Part shown: positions 7,668-16,986 of the stretch, piece by piece
How the letters are laid out: the number at the start of each line of letters is the position of its first letter
Numbering within the stretch: position 1 is the stretch's first letter
Source: Cloacimonetes bacterium UBA6097
Lineage (GTDB): Bacteria > Cloacimonadota > Cloacimonadia > Cloacimonadales > Cloacimonadaceae
Assembly (NCBI GenBank): GCA_002435865.1
Contig: DIWV01000007.1
Span: 515,452-579,451 of the forward strand
DNA: 64,000 bases
Direction of reading: 5' to 3'
The notes under the pieces: generated by a model
Databases searched by the model: none
Told to the model about the DNA's origin: nothing
The model's input: only the letters and a program-made list of their open reading frames with translations
Program-made: the position numbers and the translations under genes

Positions 7668-8935
7668 CTCAACTACTCTCAGCATTAATAGGGAATTTTA
7701 CACCGGAATTAATCAAAATAGCAGAGAAAGAATGTATCAATAAAAATGTGCTGCAAAATCTTGTGGCGCAGGGACGGGTCGTTATTCCACACAATATACA
7801 TAGAAATGCAGAGCCATGTGGAATTGGAAAACACCTCAGCACAAAAATTAATGCTAATCTTGGCACATCTGAAATGCACATTTGCGTCGACGAAGAAATT
7901 GCTAAACTCAGATGTAGTGAAAAATTTGGTGCTCATAGCATAATGGATTTATCCACTGGTGGAGATTTGAAGGAGATTCGTAAGCGTTTTCTGAAAGAAA
8001 CAAAACTGATCGTAGGTACAGTACCCATTTATGCTGTAGCTGCAGACCTTCAGAGAAAGAATAAAGATATTACAAACTTTGAGCCGGAAATGCTGTTTGA
8101 GGAAATTGAGATGCAGGCAGAGCAGGGAGTTGACTTTATGACAGTTCATGCAGGCATTTGCTTAAGGTCACTGGCATTTGAGAGAAACTCTAAACGTCTG
8201 CTTGGCATTGTTAGTCGTGGAGGTTCTTTACTTAAACGTTGGATGCTTCATGAAAACAAAGAAAATCCACTGTATGAGGATTATGACAGGTTATTGAAAA
8301 TTTGCCTAAAGTATGATGTCACTTTAAGCCTGGGAGATGGATTTCGTCCCGGTGCAATATCAGATGCAACAGATAGAACACAGGTTTCAGAACTTTTAGT
8401 ATTAGGAGAGTTGGTGCAACGAGCCAGAGAAGCAGGTGTGCAGGTTATGGTGGAAGGTCCCGGACATGTGCCTATACAAGATATTGAAGCAAATGTTGTA
8501 TTGCAAAAAAAACTCTGTGATAACGCTCCATTTTATGTATTGGGACCTTTGCCAACTGATTTTGCATCAGGCTATGACCATATTACAGGTGCGATAGGTG
8601 GTGCAATAGCAGGTTCTGCAGGTGCAGACTTTTTATGCTATGTAACTCCTGCCGAACATCTGTGCTTACCAACCATTGAAGATGTTAAACTTGGAGTGAT
8701 ATCATCACGTATTGCTGCACATATTTCTGATATTGCTAAAGACTATCCGGGAACTGCAGAAATAGATAATATGATTTCTAAAGCAAGACGTGAGATGGAT
8801 TGGGAAAACATTTTCAGATATAGCGTAGATCCTGATTATGCCCGTAAGCGCAAGCAGGAAACAACTAAGGATAAAAAAGACTATTGTTCTATGTGCGGAA
8901 ATCTATGTGCAATAAAAACTGATAAGCAGAGTTAG
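7664..8935 (+). CDS. thiC: Phosphomethylpyrimidine synthase ThiC
   Basis: ThiC is a radical SAM enzyme that rearranges AIR from purine synthesis into HMP phosphate. The 423-residue protein is the short form, without the N-terminal domain of the E. coli enzyme. Visible motifs are MDLSTGGDL, VDFMTVHAGI, SRGGSLLKRWM, LSLGDGFRPGAI and VMVEGPGHVPIQ. The C-terminal cluster ligands are CSMCGNLC, with three residues between the second and third Cys rather than the four of E. coli (CSMCGPKFC). This spacing is one I associate with the short archaeal-type form, but that should be compared. It overlaps thiE by 4 nt. Confidence 0.95.
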   Translation: MTQLLSALIGNFTPELIKIAEKECINKNVLQNLVAQGRVVIPHNIHRNAEPCGIGKHLSTKINANLGTSEMHICVDEEIAKLRCSEKFGAHSIMDLSTGGDLKEIRKRFLKETKLIVGTVPIYAVAADLQRKNKDITNFEPEMLFEEIEMQAEQGVDFMTVHAGICLRSLAFERNSKRLLGIVSRGGSLLKRWMLHENKENPLYEDYDRLLKICLKYDVTLSLGDGFRPGAISDATDRTQVSELLVLGELVQRAREAGVQVMVEGPGHVPIQDIEANVVLQKKLCDNAPFYVLGPLPTDFASGYDHITGAIGGAIAGSAGADFLCYVTPAEHLCLPTIEDVKLGVISSRIAAHISDIAKDYPGTAEIDNMISKARREMDWENIFRYSVDPDYARKRKQETTKDKKDYCSMCGNLCAIKTDKQS

Positions 8936-8939
8936 TGTT

Positions 8940-9689
8940 ATGCAGCCAATCATTCTTTCTGTTAGTGCTGTGGATACATCAGGGGGAGCAGGAATAAATC
9001 AGGATACTCGTGTTGCTGCGGTGCATAAGTGCTTACTTATTAATTGCATTACAGGCATAACAATACAGAATAAAACCGGACTCAAAGAAATTCTCTGCAC
9101 TCCTGCGGAGTTTTTTGAACAGATGCTGGATATCATGTTGTATAGTTATCAGATTGCGGCAGTTAAAATTGGAGCAATTTGCAGTCAGGCTCAGATTGAA
9201 ATCATGTATAGAAAATTAAAAGATTTAAAAGGGATTCCAATTATTCTAGATCCGGTTATCAAGCCAACACAAGGAGATTTATTTATTCCCGAAGCTTCTG
9301 CATCAGATTATCTGGAATTAATGACGGTTGTCGATTATTTGCTACCTAATTATCCCGAGTTGGAATTTCTTTCTCATTTACCTGCACACAATCTGGAAGA
9401 AGCTGTAATAGCAGCTAAACAACTAAGCAAGGAATATTCAACAGCAATCCTTCTAAAAAGCGGACATTCAAGAACGAAGAGAATGCAGGAAGGTATAGTA
9501 ACGAGTACAAGCGAGAACTTATTCACCAAAAAAAGGAATAACTGGACTTATACACATGGCACCGGATGTGCTTTGGCTACTGCTTTTGCCTGTAATCTGG
9601 CAAAGGACATGTCTCCTCTTGAAGCTTATAAACGTGCATCACTATGGTTAAACCGTTATTACAATGAAATGCAGGATTATTTTAGATAA
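8940..9689 (+). CDS. thiD: HMP/HMP-phosphate kinase ThiD
   Basis: ThiD phosphorylates HMP phosphate to the pyrophosphate used by ThiE. The ribokinase-fold protein (249 residues) has the N-terminal SAVDTSGGAGINQD (usually GSDSSGGAGIQAD), VKIGAICS, VILDPV-like IILDPVIKPTQGD and the anion hole THGTGCALATAFA near the C-terminus. It is the last gene of the thiamine operon, 4 nt after thiC. Together the operon gives both precursors and their coupling; thiamine-phosphate kinase and thiazole salvage kinase are not in the window. Confidence 0.92.
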   Translation: MQPIILSVSAVDTSGGAGINQDTRVAAVHKCLLINCITGITIQNKTGLKEILCTPAEFFEQMLDIMLYSYQIAAVKIGAICSQAQIEIMYRKLKDLKGIPIILDPVIKPTQGDLFIPEASASDYLELMTVVDYLLPNYPELEFLSHLPAHNLEEAVIAAKQLSKEYSTAILLKSGHSRTKRMQEGIVTSTSENLFTKKRNNWTYTHGTGCALATAFACNLAKDMSPLEAYKRASLWLNRYYNEMQDYFR

Positions 9690-9856
9690 AAGGGATATGT
9701 TTATAGATAAGGGATTATGTTAATTCTGTATTTCTGTAAACAAAACTATATAAACGATAATCAATATTTTTGTTTAGATGGCAAATTACATTATCTAACA
9801 AATAACAAATAAGATGTAGAAATTGACAAATTTGACATATGAAAAAGTATTGCTTC

Positions 9857-9877
9857 AAAAGAGGATATCTCTTTTTT
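9857..9877 (+). terminator. Short hairpin plus T-run in front of der
   Basis: AAAAGAG/CTCTTTT form a 7-bp stem around GATAT, followed by two or three T, 13 nt before the der start. It may end thiamine-operon transcripts or modulate der initiation. The gap 9690-9890 also has two TTGACA boxes (9823-9828 and 9832-9837) without a convincing -10. Confidence 0.35.
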
Positions 9878-9890
9878 AAATGAAGAGGAT

Positions 9891-11228
9891 ATGAGAAAAT
9901 ATATTGTTTCAATTGTCGGTCGTCCCAATGTGGGCAAATCCACCTTGTTTAACCGTCTGTGCAAAAAGCGCAGTGCGATTGTTGACTTTGAACCCGGAGT
10001 TACAAGAGACCGTAAGTATGAAGATGTGGAATGGAACGGCAAAGTCTTTAAAATTGTGGATACCGGCGGAATTATCTTTGACAGTAAAGAAAACATAGAT
10101 AAGATGATAAAGCATCAGGCAGTTCTGGCAATCGAAGAAAGCGACCTGATTTTGTTTGTGGTTGATGCCAAAACGGGAACAACTGATATTGACAGTCTGA
10201 TTGCCAGGATTTTGTATCCCCACAGGGATAAAGTTATGCTGGTTGCTAACAAAGCAGATAACGAAAAAGACGAGTTTGAGCTTTATAGCTTTCTGCAACT
10301 GGGTTTTGGAGATGCTTTTCCCATTGCAGCCAATGCAGGCAGGAATACAGGAAAATTCCTGGATGAACTTATCAATCTGATTCCTGAAACTGCCGATGAC
10401 ATAGAGGAAGATACATCCAATATCGCCAGGATTGCAGTTGTAGGACGTCCGAATGTGGGTAAATCTTCCATCATCAACCGTCTGATAGGCAAAGAGAAAT
10501 TGATTGTCACTGAAATTCCCGGAACCACCAGAGACACAATTGACACACAATTCCGCTATGACGGAATGGATTATATTCTGGTTGACACAGCCGGTTTACG
10601 GCGCAAAACCAGGGTCAATTACGGTGTGGAATATTTCAGTACAATGCGGACAATTGATGCTATAGACAGGGCTGACATTGCTATTATTGTTCTGGCTGCA
10701 GATGAAAATATTGCCGACCAGGATCTGAAGATAGCTTCCTATGCCAAACGGAAAATGAAAGAGATTATCATAGTCTATAATAAATGGGATTTACCTAAAA
10801 AAGATAACAGCTCAACAGGTAAATTTATCAACGAACTGCATCACCAGATGCCCTTCCTGCAATACGCACCGGTATTATTCGTTTCGGCAAAAACCGGACA
10901 AAGAATTCCCAAACTGATGGAAGCAGTCCAGTTAGTAGTTGAGGAAAGTAATAAACGGATAGGAACCAGCGAACTGAACAGGTTTATGGAAAGTGTGATT
11001 AATCACCGTCCCCCTACGCATCCTTCAGGAAAACATGTAAGAATATATTATATTACGCAGGCAGCGGTCAATCCGCCTACATTTGTTTTCTTCTGTAATA
11101 CTCCTTCTCTGATAACAGAAAATTATAGAAAATATATTAACAATCAGCTGAGAGAAATGTTTTCTTTCACAGGTGCAAGCCTGAGGCTGATATTCAAAGG
11201 TAAAAACAAAGATGGTGAGCAAACTTAA
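9891..11228 (+). CDS. der: Ribosome-assembly GTPase Der (EngA)
   Basis: Der has two GTPase domains and acts in 50S subunit maturation. Residues 8-16 read GRPNVGKST and the motif recurs as GRPNVGKSS near residue 183. Each domain has its G3 (DTGG, DTAG) and G4 (NKAD, NKWD) motifs. The C-terminal KH-like domain contains NRFMESVINHRPPTHPSGKHVRIYY. The 445-residue length is typical. The start follows a GAGGAT ribosome-binding site. It opens a plus-strand run with plsY and purF. Confidence 0.97.
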   Translation: MRKYIVSIVGRPNVGKSTLFNRLCKKRSAIVDFEPGVTRDRKYEDVEWNGKVFKIVDTGGIIFDSKENIDKMIKHQAVLAIEESDLILFVVDAKTGTTDIDSLIARILYPHRDKVMLVANKADNEKDEFELYSFLQLGFGDAFPIAANAGRNTGKFLDELINLIPETADDIEEDTSNIARIAVVGRPNVGKSSIINRLIGKEKLIVTEIPGTTRDTIDTQFRYDGMDYILVDTAGLRRKTRVNYGVEYFSTMRTIDAIDRADIAIIVLAADENIADQDLKIASYAKRKMKEIIIVYNKWDLPKKDNSSTGKFINELHHQMPFLQYAPVLFVSAKTGQRIPKLMEAVQLVVEESNKRIGTSELNRFMESVINHRPPTHPSGKHVRIYYITQAAVNPPTFVFFCNTPSLITENYRKYINNQLREMFSFTGASLRLIFKGKNKDGEQT

Positions 11229-11242
11229 ATAAGGATGAAAAT

Positions 11243-11908
11243 ATGGGACATCTAATACTTGCTTTATTTGGACAATTTAATCTATATCTTTGCATTATCA
11301 TAGCATACTTACTGGGGAGTATTCCCACCAGTTACCTGATTGGCAGGATTTTCTTTGGTCAGGATATCAGGCAAAGCGGCAGCGGAAATACCGGTGCAAC
11401 AAATGCCCTGAGGACTTTCGGTACAAAAGTGGGTGTATTTGTTCTTCTTATAGACATGCTCAAGGGTATAGCAGCTATCCTTATTGCCGGGTTTATCATG
11501 AAATTTACTTTCAGTGGTGAAGAGATTAATTTTGTCGTAAGCCTTAGTGGATTATTTGTAATCTTGGGCCATGTATTCAGCATTTTTCTCAAGTTTAAAG
11601 GCGGGAAAGGAGTTGCAACAGCAGCAGGAGTGTTTCTTGCTCTCTCACCTATTAGTTTTCTTTTCTGCTTAGTGCTGTTTGCTTTCATCGTATATTCAAC
11701 AAAATTTGTATCTCTCGGCTCAATACTCTCGGCAGGAGCTTTTTTATTAATTGAAGTTGTATCACAGTCAATCATGCGTTTTCCAAATCTGCCAAGACTG
11801 ATTTTAGTTGTGATTGTACTGATTATGATTATTATCAGGCACAAATCCAACATAAAACGTTTAGTCAATGGCGTTGAGAACAGAATCAATTTCAAAAAAG
11901 AGGAATAA
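11243..11908 (+). CDS. plsY: Acyl-phosphate:glycerol-3-phosphate acyltransferase PlsY
   Basis: Inner-membrane enzyme that acylates glycerol-3-phosphate with acyl-phosphate as the first step of phospholipid synthesis. About five hydrophobic segments are visible, with the family's cytosolic motifs GSIPTSYLIG, SGNTGATNALRTFG and GHVFSIFLKFKGGKGVAT. Its 221 residues fit the family. The der-plsY order is common in bacteria. It follows der by 14 nt with an AAGGATG ribosome-binding site. Confidence 0.95.
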   Translation: MGHLILALFGQFNLYLCIIIAYLLGSIPTSYLIGRIFFGQDIRQSGSGNTGATNALRTFGTKVGVFVLLIDMLKGIAAILIAGFIMKFTFSGEEINFVVSLSGLFVILGHVFSIFLKFKGGKGVATAAGVFLALSPISFLFCLVLFAFIVYSTKFVSLGSILSAGAFLLIEVVSQSIMRFPNLPRLILVVIVLIMIIIRHKSNIKRLVNGVENRINFKKEE

Positions 11909-11916
11909 GCAATTCA

Positions 11917-13305
11917 ATGTGTGGAATTCTGGGAATTTACGGTAAAAACAACGCAGCTTCAGTGGCAGCAACAGGTATGTTTGCTGAGCAGCACCGTGGA
12001 CAGGAAAGCTGCGGGATGGCTGTATCGGACGGTAAGGTTATAAGATTACGCAAGAAAATGGGATTGGTAAAAGAAGTTTTTACTGAAGAAACTTTACATG
12101 AGCTACCCGGCACTCTGGCTATCGGACATGTGCGGTATCCCACTAAGGGAAGCGCTACAGAATTTAATTCTCAGCCTCATCTGGTGGAAACTTTGGCGGG
12201 ACCATGCTTTGCTCTTGCCAGTAACGGTGACATTGTAAATTATAAGGAAATCCGTAACTATCTGGAAGACCGGCAGGTGTACTTTAACAGTGACAACGAT
12301 GGAGAACTTCTGTTGAAGTTCATTGCTTATAAAGTCGACAGGGAGGGATTGGATATTCCTTCTGCCATAAAAGAAATGATGGCAAAAATCAAAGGAGCTT
12401 ATTCTTCTGTACTGATTACCAGAAACGAGCTGTATATGTTTCGTGATCCATATTCAATCCGTCCAATGGTATGGGGTAAAACTAAAGATGGGGCAGTAGT
12501 GGTTGCATCAGAAAGTTGTGCTTTAGATACTTTGTATGTGACTGAACGTAAAGAAGTGCCTTCTGCAGGAATAATACGGGTAAATGAACAAGGCATTGAA
12601 GTTTTTGAAAATGGTCTTCACAATTACCGTGAAACTTTAAATCAATGCCATTGTATCTTTGAGCAGATATACTTTTCGCGTCCTGACAGCCACCATTTTC
12701 ATGAGAATGTTTATGAAGTGCGGGAAAAAATCGGAGCCAGCCTGGCTGAACTTGATAAAGACCTGGAGATTGATTATGTAGTACCTGTGCCTGATTCATC
12801 GAACTTTATCGGGATGGGCTATGCCAAATACAAAAATGTTCCCCTTTCCTGGGGACTGATTAGAAATCACTATGTAGGCAGAACATTTATTAAACCCGAA
12901 CAAACTATCAGGGATGAAAGTGTGCGGCAGAAATTTAACGTGTTACCTAATTTCTTTGAGGGGAAAAAGATTGTATTAATAGATGATTCAATAGTCAGGG
13001 GAACTACCATCAGAAAGATTGTGGATTTGATAAAGCTGGCAGGTGCCAGTGAGATACACCTGAGAATTGGTTCACCTCAAGTTAAGTTTTCCTGTTTTTA
13101 TGGTATTGATACTCCCACAAAAGAAGAATTGGTTGCCAATCAATACCCTATGGAAGAAATCAGAAAAATGAGCGGAGCTGACACTTTGACTCATTTGCCT
13201 ATTGAAGCTCTCCGTAAATGTGTAAGTGAACCACATAATTACTGTTATGCCTGTTTTACAGGCGATTATCCTATACGGAATGAAGAATATGAAAGAAGTA
13301 AGTAA
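11917..13305 (+). CDS. purF: Amidophosphoribosyltransferase PurF
   Basis: PurF converts PRPP and glutamine to phosphoribosylamine, the first committed step of purine synthesis. The protein begins MCGILGIYG, so Cys2 becomes the N-terminal nucleophile and no propeptide is encoded. The glutaminase half contains EQHRGQESCG and GHVRYPTKG. The PRPP loop is VLIDDSIVRGTT. Cys residues in QCHCIFEQ, FSCFYGID and YCYACFTG match the positions that hold a [4Fe-4S] cluster in B. subtilis-type enzymes and are absent from E. coli PurF. A missing propeptide alongside an apparent Fe-S site is worth noting. Length is 462 residues. Confidence 0.95.
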   Translation: MCGILGIYGKNNAASVAATGMFAEQHRGQESCGMAVSDGKVIRLRKKMGLVKEVFTEETLHELPGTLAIGHVRYPTKGSATEFNSQPHLVETLAGPCFALASNGDIVNYKEIRNYLEDRQVYFNSDNDGELLLKFIAYKVDREGLDIPSAIKEMMAKIKGAYSSVLITRNELYMFRDPYSIRPMVWGKTKDGAVVVASESCALDTLYVTERKEVPSAGIIRVNEQGIEVFENGLHNYRETLNQCHCIFEQIYFSRPDSHHFHENVYEVREKIGASLAELDKDLEIDYVVPVPDSSNFIGMGYAKYKNVPLSWGLIRNHYVGRTFIKPEQTIRDESVRQKFNVLPNFFEGKKIVLIDDSIVRGTTIRKIVDLIKLAGASEIHLRIGSPQVKFSCFYGIDTPTKEELVANQYPMEEIRKMSGADTLTHLPIEALRKCVSEPHNYCYACFTGDYPIRNEEYERSK

Positions 13306-14266
13306 AGTCCTGAAGAACTTTACCCAAAAGAATATTTTGGTACTGGGTGATATTATGCTCGACCATTATATTTGGGGCAGAGTGGAAAGAATTTCACCCG
13401 AAGCACCGGTTCCCGTGCTTGATATGCAAAGGGAAGAATTTCGTTTAGGTGGAGCTGCTAATGTTGCGATGAATCTGAAAGCCCTGGGAGCAAATGTTCA
13501 TCTCTGCGGTGTTATAGGCGATGATGTTGCCGGTAGCCAGGTTAGTTCATTGCTGCTTAAACAAGGTATATTATCCGAAGCTGTTGTCATTGATAAAAAG
13601 CGTTTTACAACTAAAAAGACAAGAATAGGAGCTGTTACACAACAGATAATCAGAATTGATTTTGAAGACAGAATAGATATATCAGCTAAACTTGAGAAGC
13701 AGATAATCAAAGCAATTAACAGATTAATTCCGGCTATGGATGCAATAATTATTGAAGATTACAACAAGGGTCTGCTGACTCAAACTGTTATTGAAGAAAC
13801 TATTAAAATAGCTAAAAAGCACAAAAAACTCATTGCAGTCGACCCCAAGCAGAAAAACTTCTTCATGTATAAAAACGTAGATGTTTTTAAGCCAAACTAT
13901 GCTGAAATGCAAAAGAATCTGGGATTAATCTTTGAAACAGAAGCTGAGTTTGATAAACAAGCCAGGCTACTGAAAGAAAAAATAAAATGTAACAACCTGG
14001 TCATAACCAGAGGTGAAAAGGGTTTATACGTTTACACGGATGGAAATAAAGTTCACCACATACCAACTTTCGCCAGAGAAGTTTTTGATGTATCAGGAGC
14101 GGGCGATACCGTTATCAGCGCTTTAACCCTGGCTCTATGCGAAGGTTGCGAAATATCGTTGGCAGCAATTATTGCCAATCATGCTGCAGGCATCGTTTGC
14201 AGTAAGATTGGAACAGCAACTGTAACAATTGAAGAAATCCTGCATTCATACCATGATAACAGATAA
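13289..14266 (+). CDS. rfaE1: Heptose-7-phosphate kinase (HldE kinase domain, separate gene)
   Basis: D-glycero-beta-D-manno-heptose-7-phosphate kinase for the ADP-heptose branch of LPS core synthesis. The ribokinase fold is clear: LVLGDIMLDHYIWGRVERISPEAPVPV, GGAANVAMNL and the anion-hole/base motif DVSGAGDTV. An in-frame TTG-like start at 13226 would overlap purF by 80 nt and add 21 odd residues, so I choose the ATG at 13289 (13280 is also possible), overlapping purF by 17 nt. Kinase and adenylyltransferase are split into adjacent genes rather than fused as in E. coli HldE. Presence of this pair implies an outer membrane with heptose-containing LPS. Confidence 0.92.
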   Translation: MKEVSKVLKNFTQKNILVLGDIMLDHYIWGRVERISPEAPVPVLDMQREEFRLGGAANVAMNLKALGANVHLCGVIGDDVAGSQVSSLLLKQGILSEAVVIDKKRFTTKKTRIGAVTQQIIRIDFEDRIDISAKLEKQIIKAINRLIPAMDAIIIEDYNKGLLTQTVIEETIKIAKKHKKLIAVDPKQKNFFMYKNVDVFKPNYAEMQKNLGLIFETEAEFDKQARLLKEKIKCNNLVITRGEKGLYVYTDGNKVHHIPTFAREVFDVSGAGDTVISALTLALCEGCEISLAAIIANHAAGIVCSKIGTATVTIEEILHSYHDNR

Positions 14267-14717
14267 AATTGTAAGTCTTGAGAATTTTAAAACACTGCCA
14301 TTAAACTATAAGAGAATTGTCTTTACCAACGGGTGTTTTGATATAATCCATGCGGGACATGTGCAATACCTGGAGCAGGCAAAGCTATTGGGCGATATTT
14401 TGATTATAGGTTTGAATAGCGACACCTCTGTGAAAAGACTTAAGGGGAATGACAGGCCAATTAACAACGAGCAAAATCGGGCAATCGTATTAGCCGGTTT
14501 GGAAGCAGTGGATTATATTATTATTTTCGAGGAAGATACACCATACGAAATGATAAAAGTAATACAGCCTGATGTATTGGTCAAAGGTGGTGACTGGTCA
14601 GAAAGCAATATTGTCGGAGCTGATATAGTTATTGCAAGAGGCGGTAAGGTAATAAGCCTGCCGTATTGGAAGGGTTTATCTTCGTCAAGCATCATTAAAG
14701 CGATGAGAGAGGATTAA
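14253..14717 (+). CDS. rfaE2: Heptose-1-phosphate adenylyltransferase (HldE C-terminal domain)
   Basis: Nucleotidyltransferase that makes ADP-heptose. TNGCFDIIHAGHVQYLEQAK holds the HxGH nucleotide-binding motif, and LVKGGDWSESNIVGAD and the C-terminal GLSSSSII loop match RfaE2. A longer frame from TTG at 14229 exists, but the ATG at 14253 gives a normal N-terminus (MITDKIVSLENF) and overlaps the kinase stop by 14 nt. The protein is about 154 residues. Confidence 0.93.
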   Translation: MITDKIVSLENFKTLPLNYKRIVFTNGCFDIIHAGHVQYLEQAKLLGDILIIGLNSDTSVKRLKGNDRPINNEQNRAIVLAGLEAVDYIIIFEEDTPYEMIKVIQPDVLVKGGDWSESNIVGADIVIARGGKVISLPYWKGLSSSSIIKAMRED

Positions 14718-15133
14718 TGGCAACTGAGCATACAGAAGATATTGGTACCGTTACTTCTGTTCAAGGTAGAAATATAACAGTTGAGATCTGTAAAAGCGGA
14801 GGATGCAAGACCTGCAGTATGCATGGTATTTGCGGAAGCAACAATACTCCGATTATTTTGCATTTTGAAACTGGTGATGATTACAAAATAGGTGACCAGG
14901 TAATAGTCAGTGTATCATCAGGAGTCAGGATTTTATCATCGTTGATAGTTTTTATTTTACCATTAATAGCTTTGCTAGGATTTTTTCTTTTGGGTAGAAA
15001 TTTCACCAGTGAATTAGGAGCTATTATTATAGGTTTTACAGGCATGCTGGCTGCTTTTATAGCAATCAGGCTTATCGACAGGAAGATAGCAAAGCATATA
15101 AACTTTCAGTTAGAGGGGAAATATGAAAATTAG
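14717..15133 (+). CDS. rseC: SoxR-reducing/RseC family membrane protein
   Basis: A 138-residue RseC/MucC-type protein. It has an N-terminal Cys-rich soluble part (CKSGGCKTCSMHGIC) that resembles a redox or Fe-S site, then two transmembrane helices (about residues 74-92 and 100-118) and a basic tail. In E. coli RseC modulates sigma-E signalling and SoxR reduction. In clostridial and other anaerobe genomes the family sits beside Rnf genes; no rnf genes are seen here. Start overlaps the preceding stop by 1 nt. The role here is uncertain. Confidence 0.85.
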   Translation: MATEHTEDIGTVTSVQGRNITVEICKSGGCKTCSMHGICGSNNTPIILHFETGDDYKIGDQVIVSVSSGVRILSSLIVFILPLIALLGFFLLGRNFTSELGAIIIGFTGMLAAFIAIRLIDRKIAKHINFQLEGKYEN

Positions 15134-15482
15134 CCTTAATGAAATGGTTTTTTATGGTTTTCATGGTGTATTTGCTGAAGAGAGAAGTTTAGGTCAGAGG
15201 TTTATAGTTTCTTTAAATCTAACAACTAATCATGCTCATGACAAAGAAATTCATAAGCTGGAAGATACTGTAGATTATACCAAGGTTTATGCAGTTTTGA
15301 AAGACATTATGGAAAGCGACCAGTTTCATCTGCTCGAATCTGTTGCAAATGCTATACTGGATAAAGTGTTGGAAGAATTTCCCCTGGTTAGCCAGGCAGA
15401 AGTCTTTATTCAAAAGCCATCTGTCGCTATTCAGGGCAGTTTGAAGTCTGTCGAAATCACCATGCAGAGGTCACGTAATTGA
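15123..15482 (+). CDS. folB: Dihydroneopterin aldolase FolB
   Basis: Folate-pathway enzyme that cleaves dihydroneopterin to 6-hydroxymethyl-dihydropterin. The tunnelling-fold protein has FYGFHGVFAEERSLGQRF with the substrate-binding Glu, VDYTKVYAVL, LLESVANAI and IQKPSVAIQGSLKSVEI, where the conserved Lys sits. 119 residues is typical. It overlaps rseC by 11 nt and folK by 4 nt. Confidence 0.94.
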   Translation: MKISLNEMVFYGFHGVFAEERSLGQRFIVSLNLTTNHAHDKEIHKLEDTVDYTKVYAVLKDIMESDQFHLLESVANAILDKVLEEFPLVSQAEVFIQKPSVAIQGSLKSVEITMQRSRN

Positions 15483-15952
15483 GAGCTGTTCTGTGTCTTG
15501 GTTCTAACCTTGATGAACCTTTCCTGCAGTTGGAGAAAGCTATCAGATTTCTGGAATCAAAGTGCTATATTACAATTCTAAAAAAGGGTAAGGCAATCAT
15601 GACCAAGCCCTATGGCTTTACCGAACAACCTGATTTTGCGAATCAACTGATTCAGATTGATACATCTCTGAGTGCTATGGAATTACTTCTGTTTATTAAG
15701 AACATGGAAATTGAATTGGGCAGGAAGCCATCTTTCAAATGGGGTCCAAGGCTTATTGATATAGATATCGTATTTTATGAAGACGAAATAGTAAAAAGCA
15801 ACAATTTAATTATACCGCATCCGGGTGTCATGCAAAGAGAATATCTCTTACGAATGCTAAAAGAATTAATACCCGATTATGTACATCCGGAACACAAACA
15901 AACAATAGATACAATATATAACAATCTGATTAAAAGTGGAGGAATCCAATGA
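15479..15952 (+). CDS. folK: HMP-dihydropterin pyrophosphokinase FolK
   Basis: FolK activates 6-hydroxymethyl-dihydropterin for condensation with pABA. Motifs: VLCLGSNLDEPF at the start, TKPYGFTEQPDFANQ, ELGR, and the catalytic WGPRLIDIDIVFY with its metal-binding aspartates, then IPHPGVMQREYLL. The start codon is TTG at 15479, overlapping the folB stop. folP is not in the window. Confidence 0.94.
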   Translation: MRAVLCLGSNLDEPFLQLEKAIRFLESKCYITILKKGKAIMTKPYGFTEQPDFANQLIQIDTSLSAMELLLFIKNMEIELGRKPSFKWGPRLIDIDIVFYEDEIVKSNNLIIPHPGVMQREYLLRMLKELIPDYVHPEHKQTIDTIYNNLIKSGGIQ

Positions 15953-16980
15953 CAGCAATAGCTGCCATCATTTTAGCTGCCGGTAAAGGCACCAGAATGA
16001 AATCTGATAAAGCAAAAGTAATCTTTGAACTTGCTGGTAAACCTATGATTCAGAGAGTGGTTGATACAGCAAAGGCGATTAATTGTGAACGAATCTGTGT
16101 AGTTGTGGGACATCAAAAAGAAACAGTTATGGGCATATTAGATGAAACACCGGATTTGGTTTTTGCCGACCAGAGTGAGCAACTTGGAACAGGTCATGCA
16201 ATTATGATTGCAGAGGACGATTTTAAGGACTATAATGGAGATATACTTATTCTGGCAGGGGACGTTCCTCTTTTAAAAGCTGAAACTTTAATCAGGCTAA
16301 AAGAATATCATCAACAAACCAATGCAGATTGCACTGTTCTAACTGCTGTACTGGATGATGCTGAGAAATATGGCAGAATAATCAGAGACAGTAGCTCAAA
16401 TGTGATTGGTATCGTTGAATATAAAGATGCCACTACAGAACAAAGAAAGATCAGGGAATTCAATACAGGAATCTGGTGTTTTAAATCGAATGCCCTGTTT
16501 GACTCTATCCACAAAATTGATAACAATAATGCACAGAAAGAATACTATTTGACAGACACTTTAGAAATTCTTGTGAAAGAAGGGAAAAAGGTTGAAGCAG
16601 TAATTTTAGAAGATATATCACAGGTTAGCGGGATAAATTCACAGGAGCATCTGGCAGAACTGGAAAATGTATTGATCGACAACATTAAATCACATTGGTT
16701 AAATAATGGTGTGATGATTCATAATCCTAAAAGCGTATTTATTGGTGAAGATGTTGAGATAGAAGCGGACGTTACAATAGAATCCCACACAACCTTAAAA
16801 GGGAAGTGTTACCTGGAAAAAGGCTGTCATATCGGATCACACTGTTATCTGGAGAATGTTGATGTTGGTAAAGAAGCCATTCTGAAGGGTTATAATATAA
16901 TTATTGACGCAAAAGTAAATGATGCCGAGATTATTAACTGGGGCGAAAAGATACTCGAAGAAACCATGTTCCAGGAGTAA
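15949..16980 (+). CDS. glmU: GlmU-like UDP-N-acetylglucosamine pyrophosphorylase, short C-terminal domain
   Basis: The N-terminal 230 residues are a complete uridylyltransferase: LAAGKGTRMKSDKAKVIF, EQLGTGHAIM, LAGDVPLL and EFNTGIW. Bifunctional GlmU has about 455 residues with a long left-handed beta-helix carrying acetyltransferase activity. This protein has 343, with only about 80 residues of hexapeptide-like repeats (SVFIGEDVEIEADVTIES, GSHCYLENVDVG), and lacks the acetyltransferase active-site region. It should therefore make UDP-GlcNAc from GlcNAc-1-P only, and the acetyl transfer must be done by another protein. It starts inside folK (4-nt overlap). A related sugar nucleotidyltransferase role is possible. 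Confidence 0.85.
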   Translation: MTAIAAIILAAGKGTRMKSDKAKVIFELAGKPMIQRVVDTAKAINCERICVVVGHQKETVMGILDETPDLVFADQSEQLGTGHAIMIAEDDFKDYNGDILILAGDVPLLKAETLIRLKEYHQQTNADCTVLTAVLDDAEKYGRIIRDSSSNVIGIVEYKDATTEQRKIREFNTGIWCFKSNALFDSIHKIDNNNAQKEYYLTDTLEILVKEGKKVEAVILEDISQVSGINSQEHLAELENVLIDNIKSHWLNNGVMIHNPKSVFIGEDVEIEADVTIESHTTLKGKCYLEKGCHIGSHCYLENVDVGKEAILKGYNIIIDAKVNDAEIINWGEKILEETMFQE

Positions 16981-16986
16981 CTTAGT

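Noticed and set aside
9717..9812. 31-codon ORF between thiD and der
   Set aside because: The GGG preceding the ATG is only 3 nt away, and the peptide (rich in Asn and Tyr) looks like translated AT-rich spacer.
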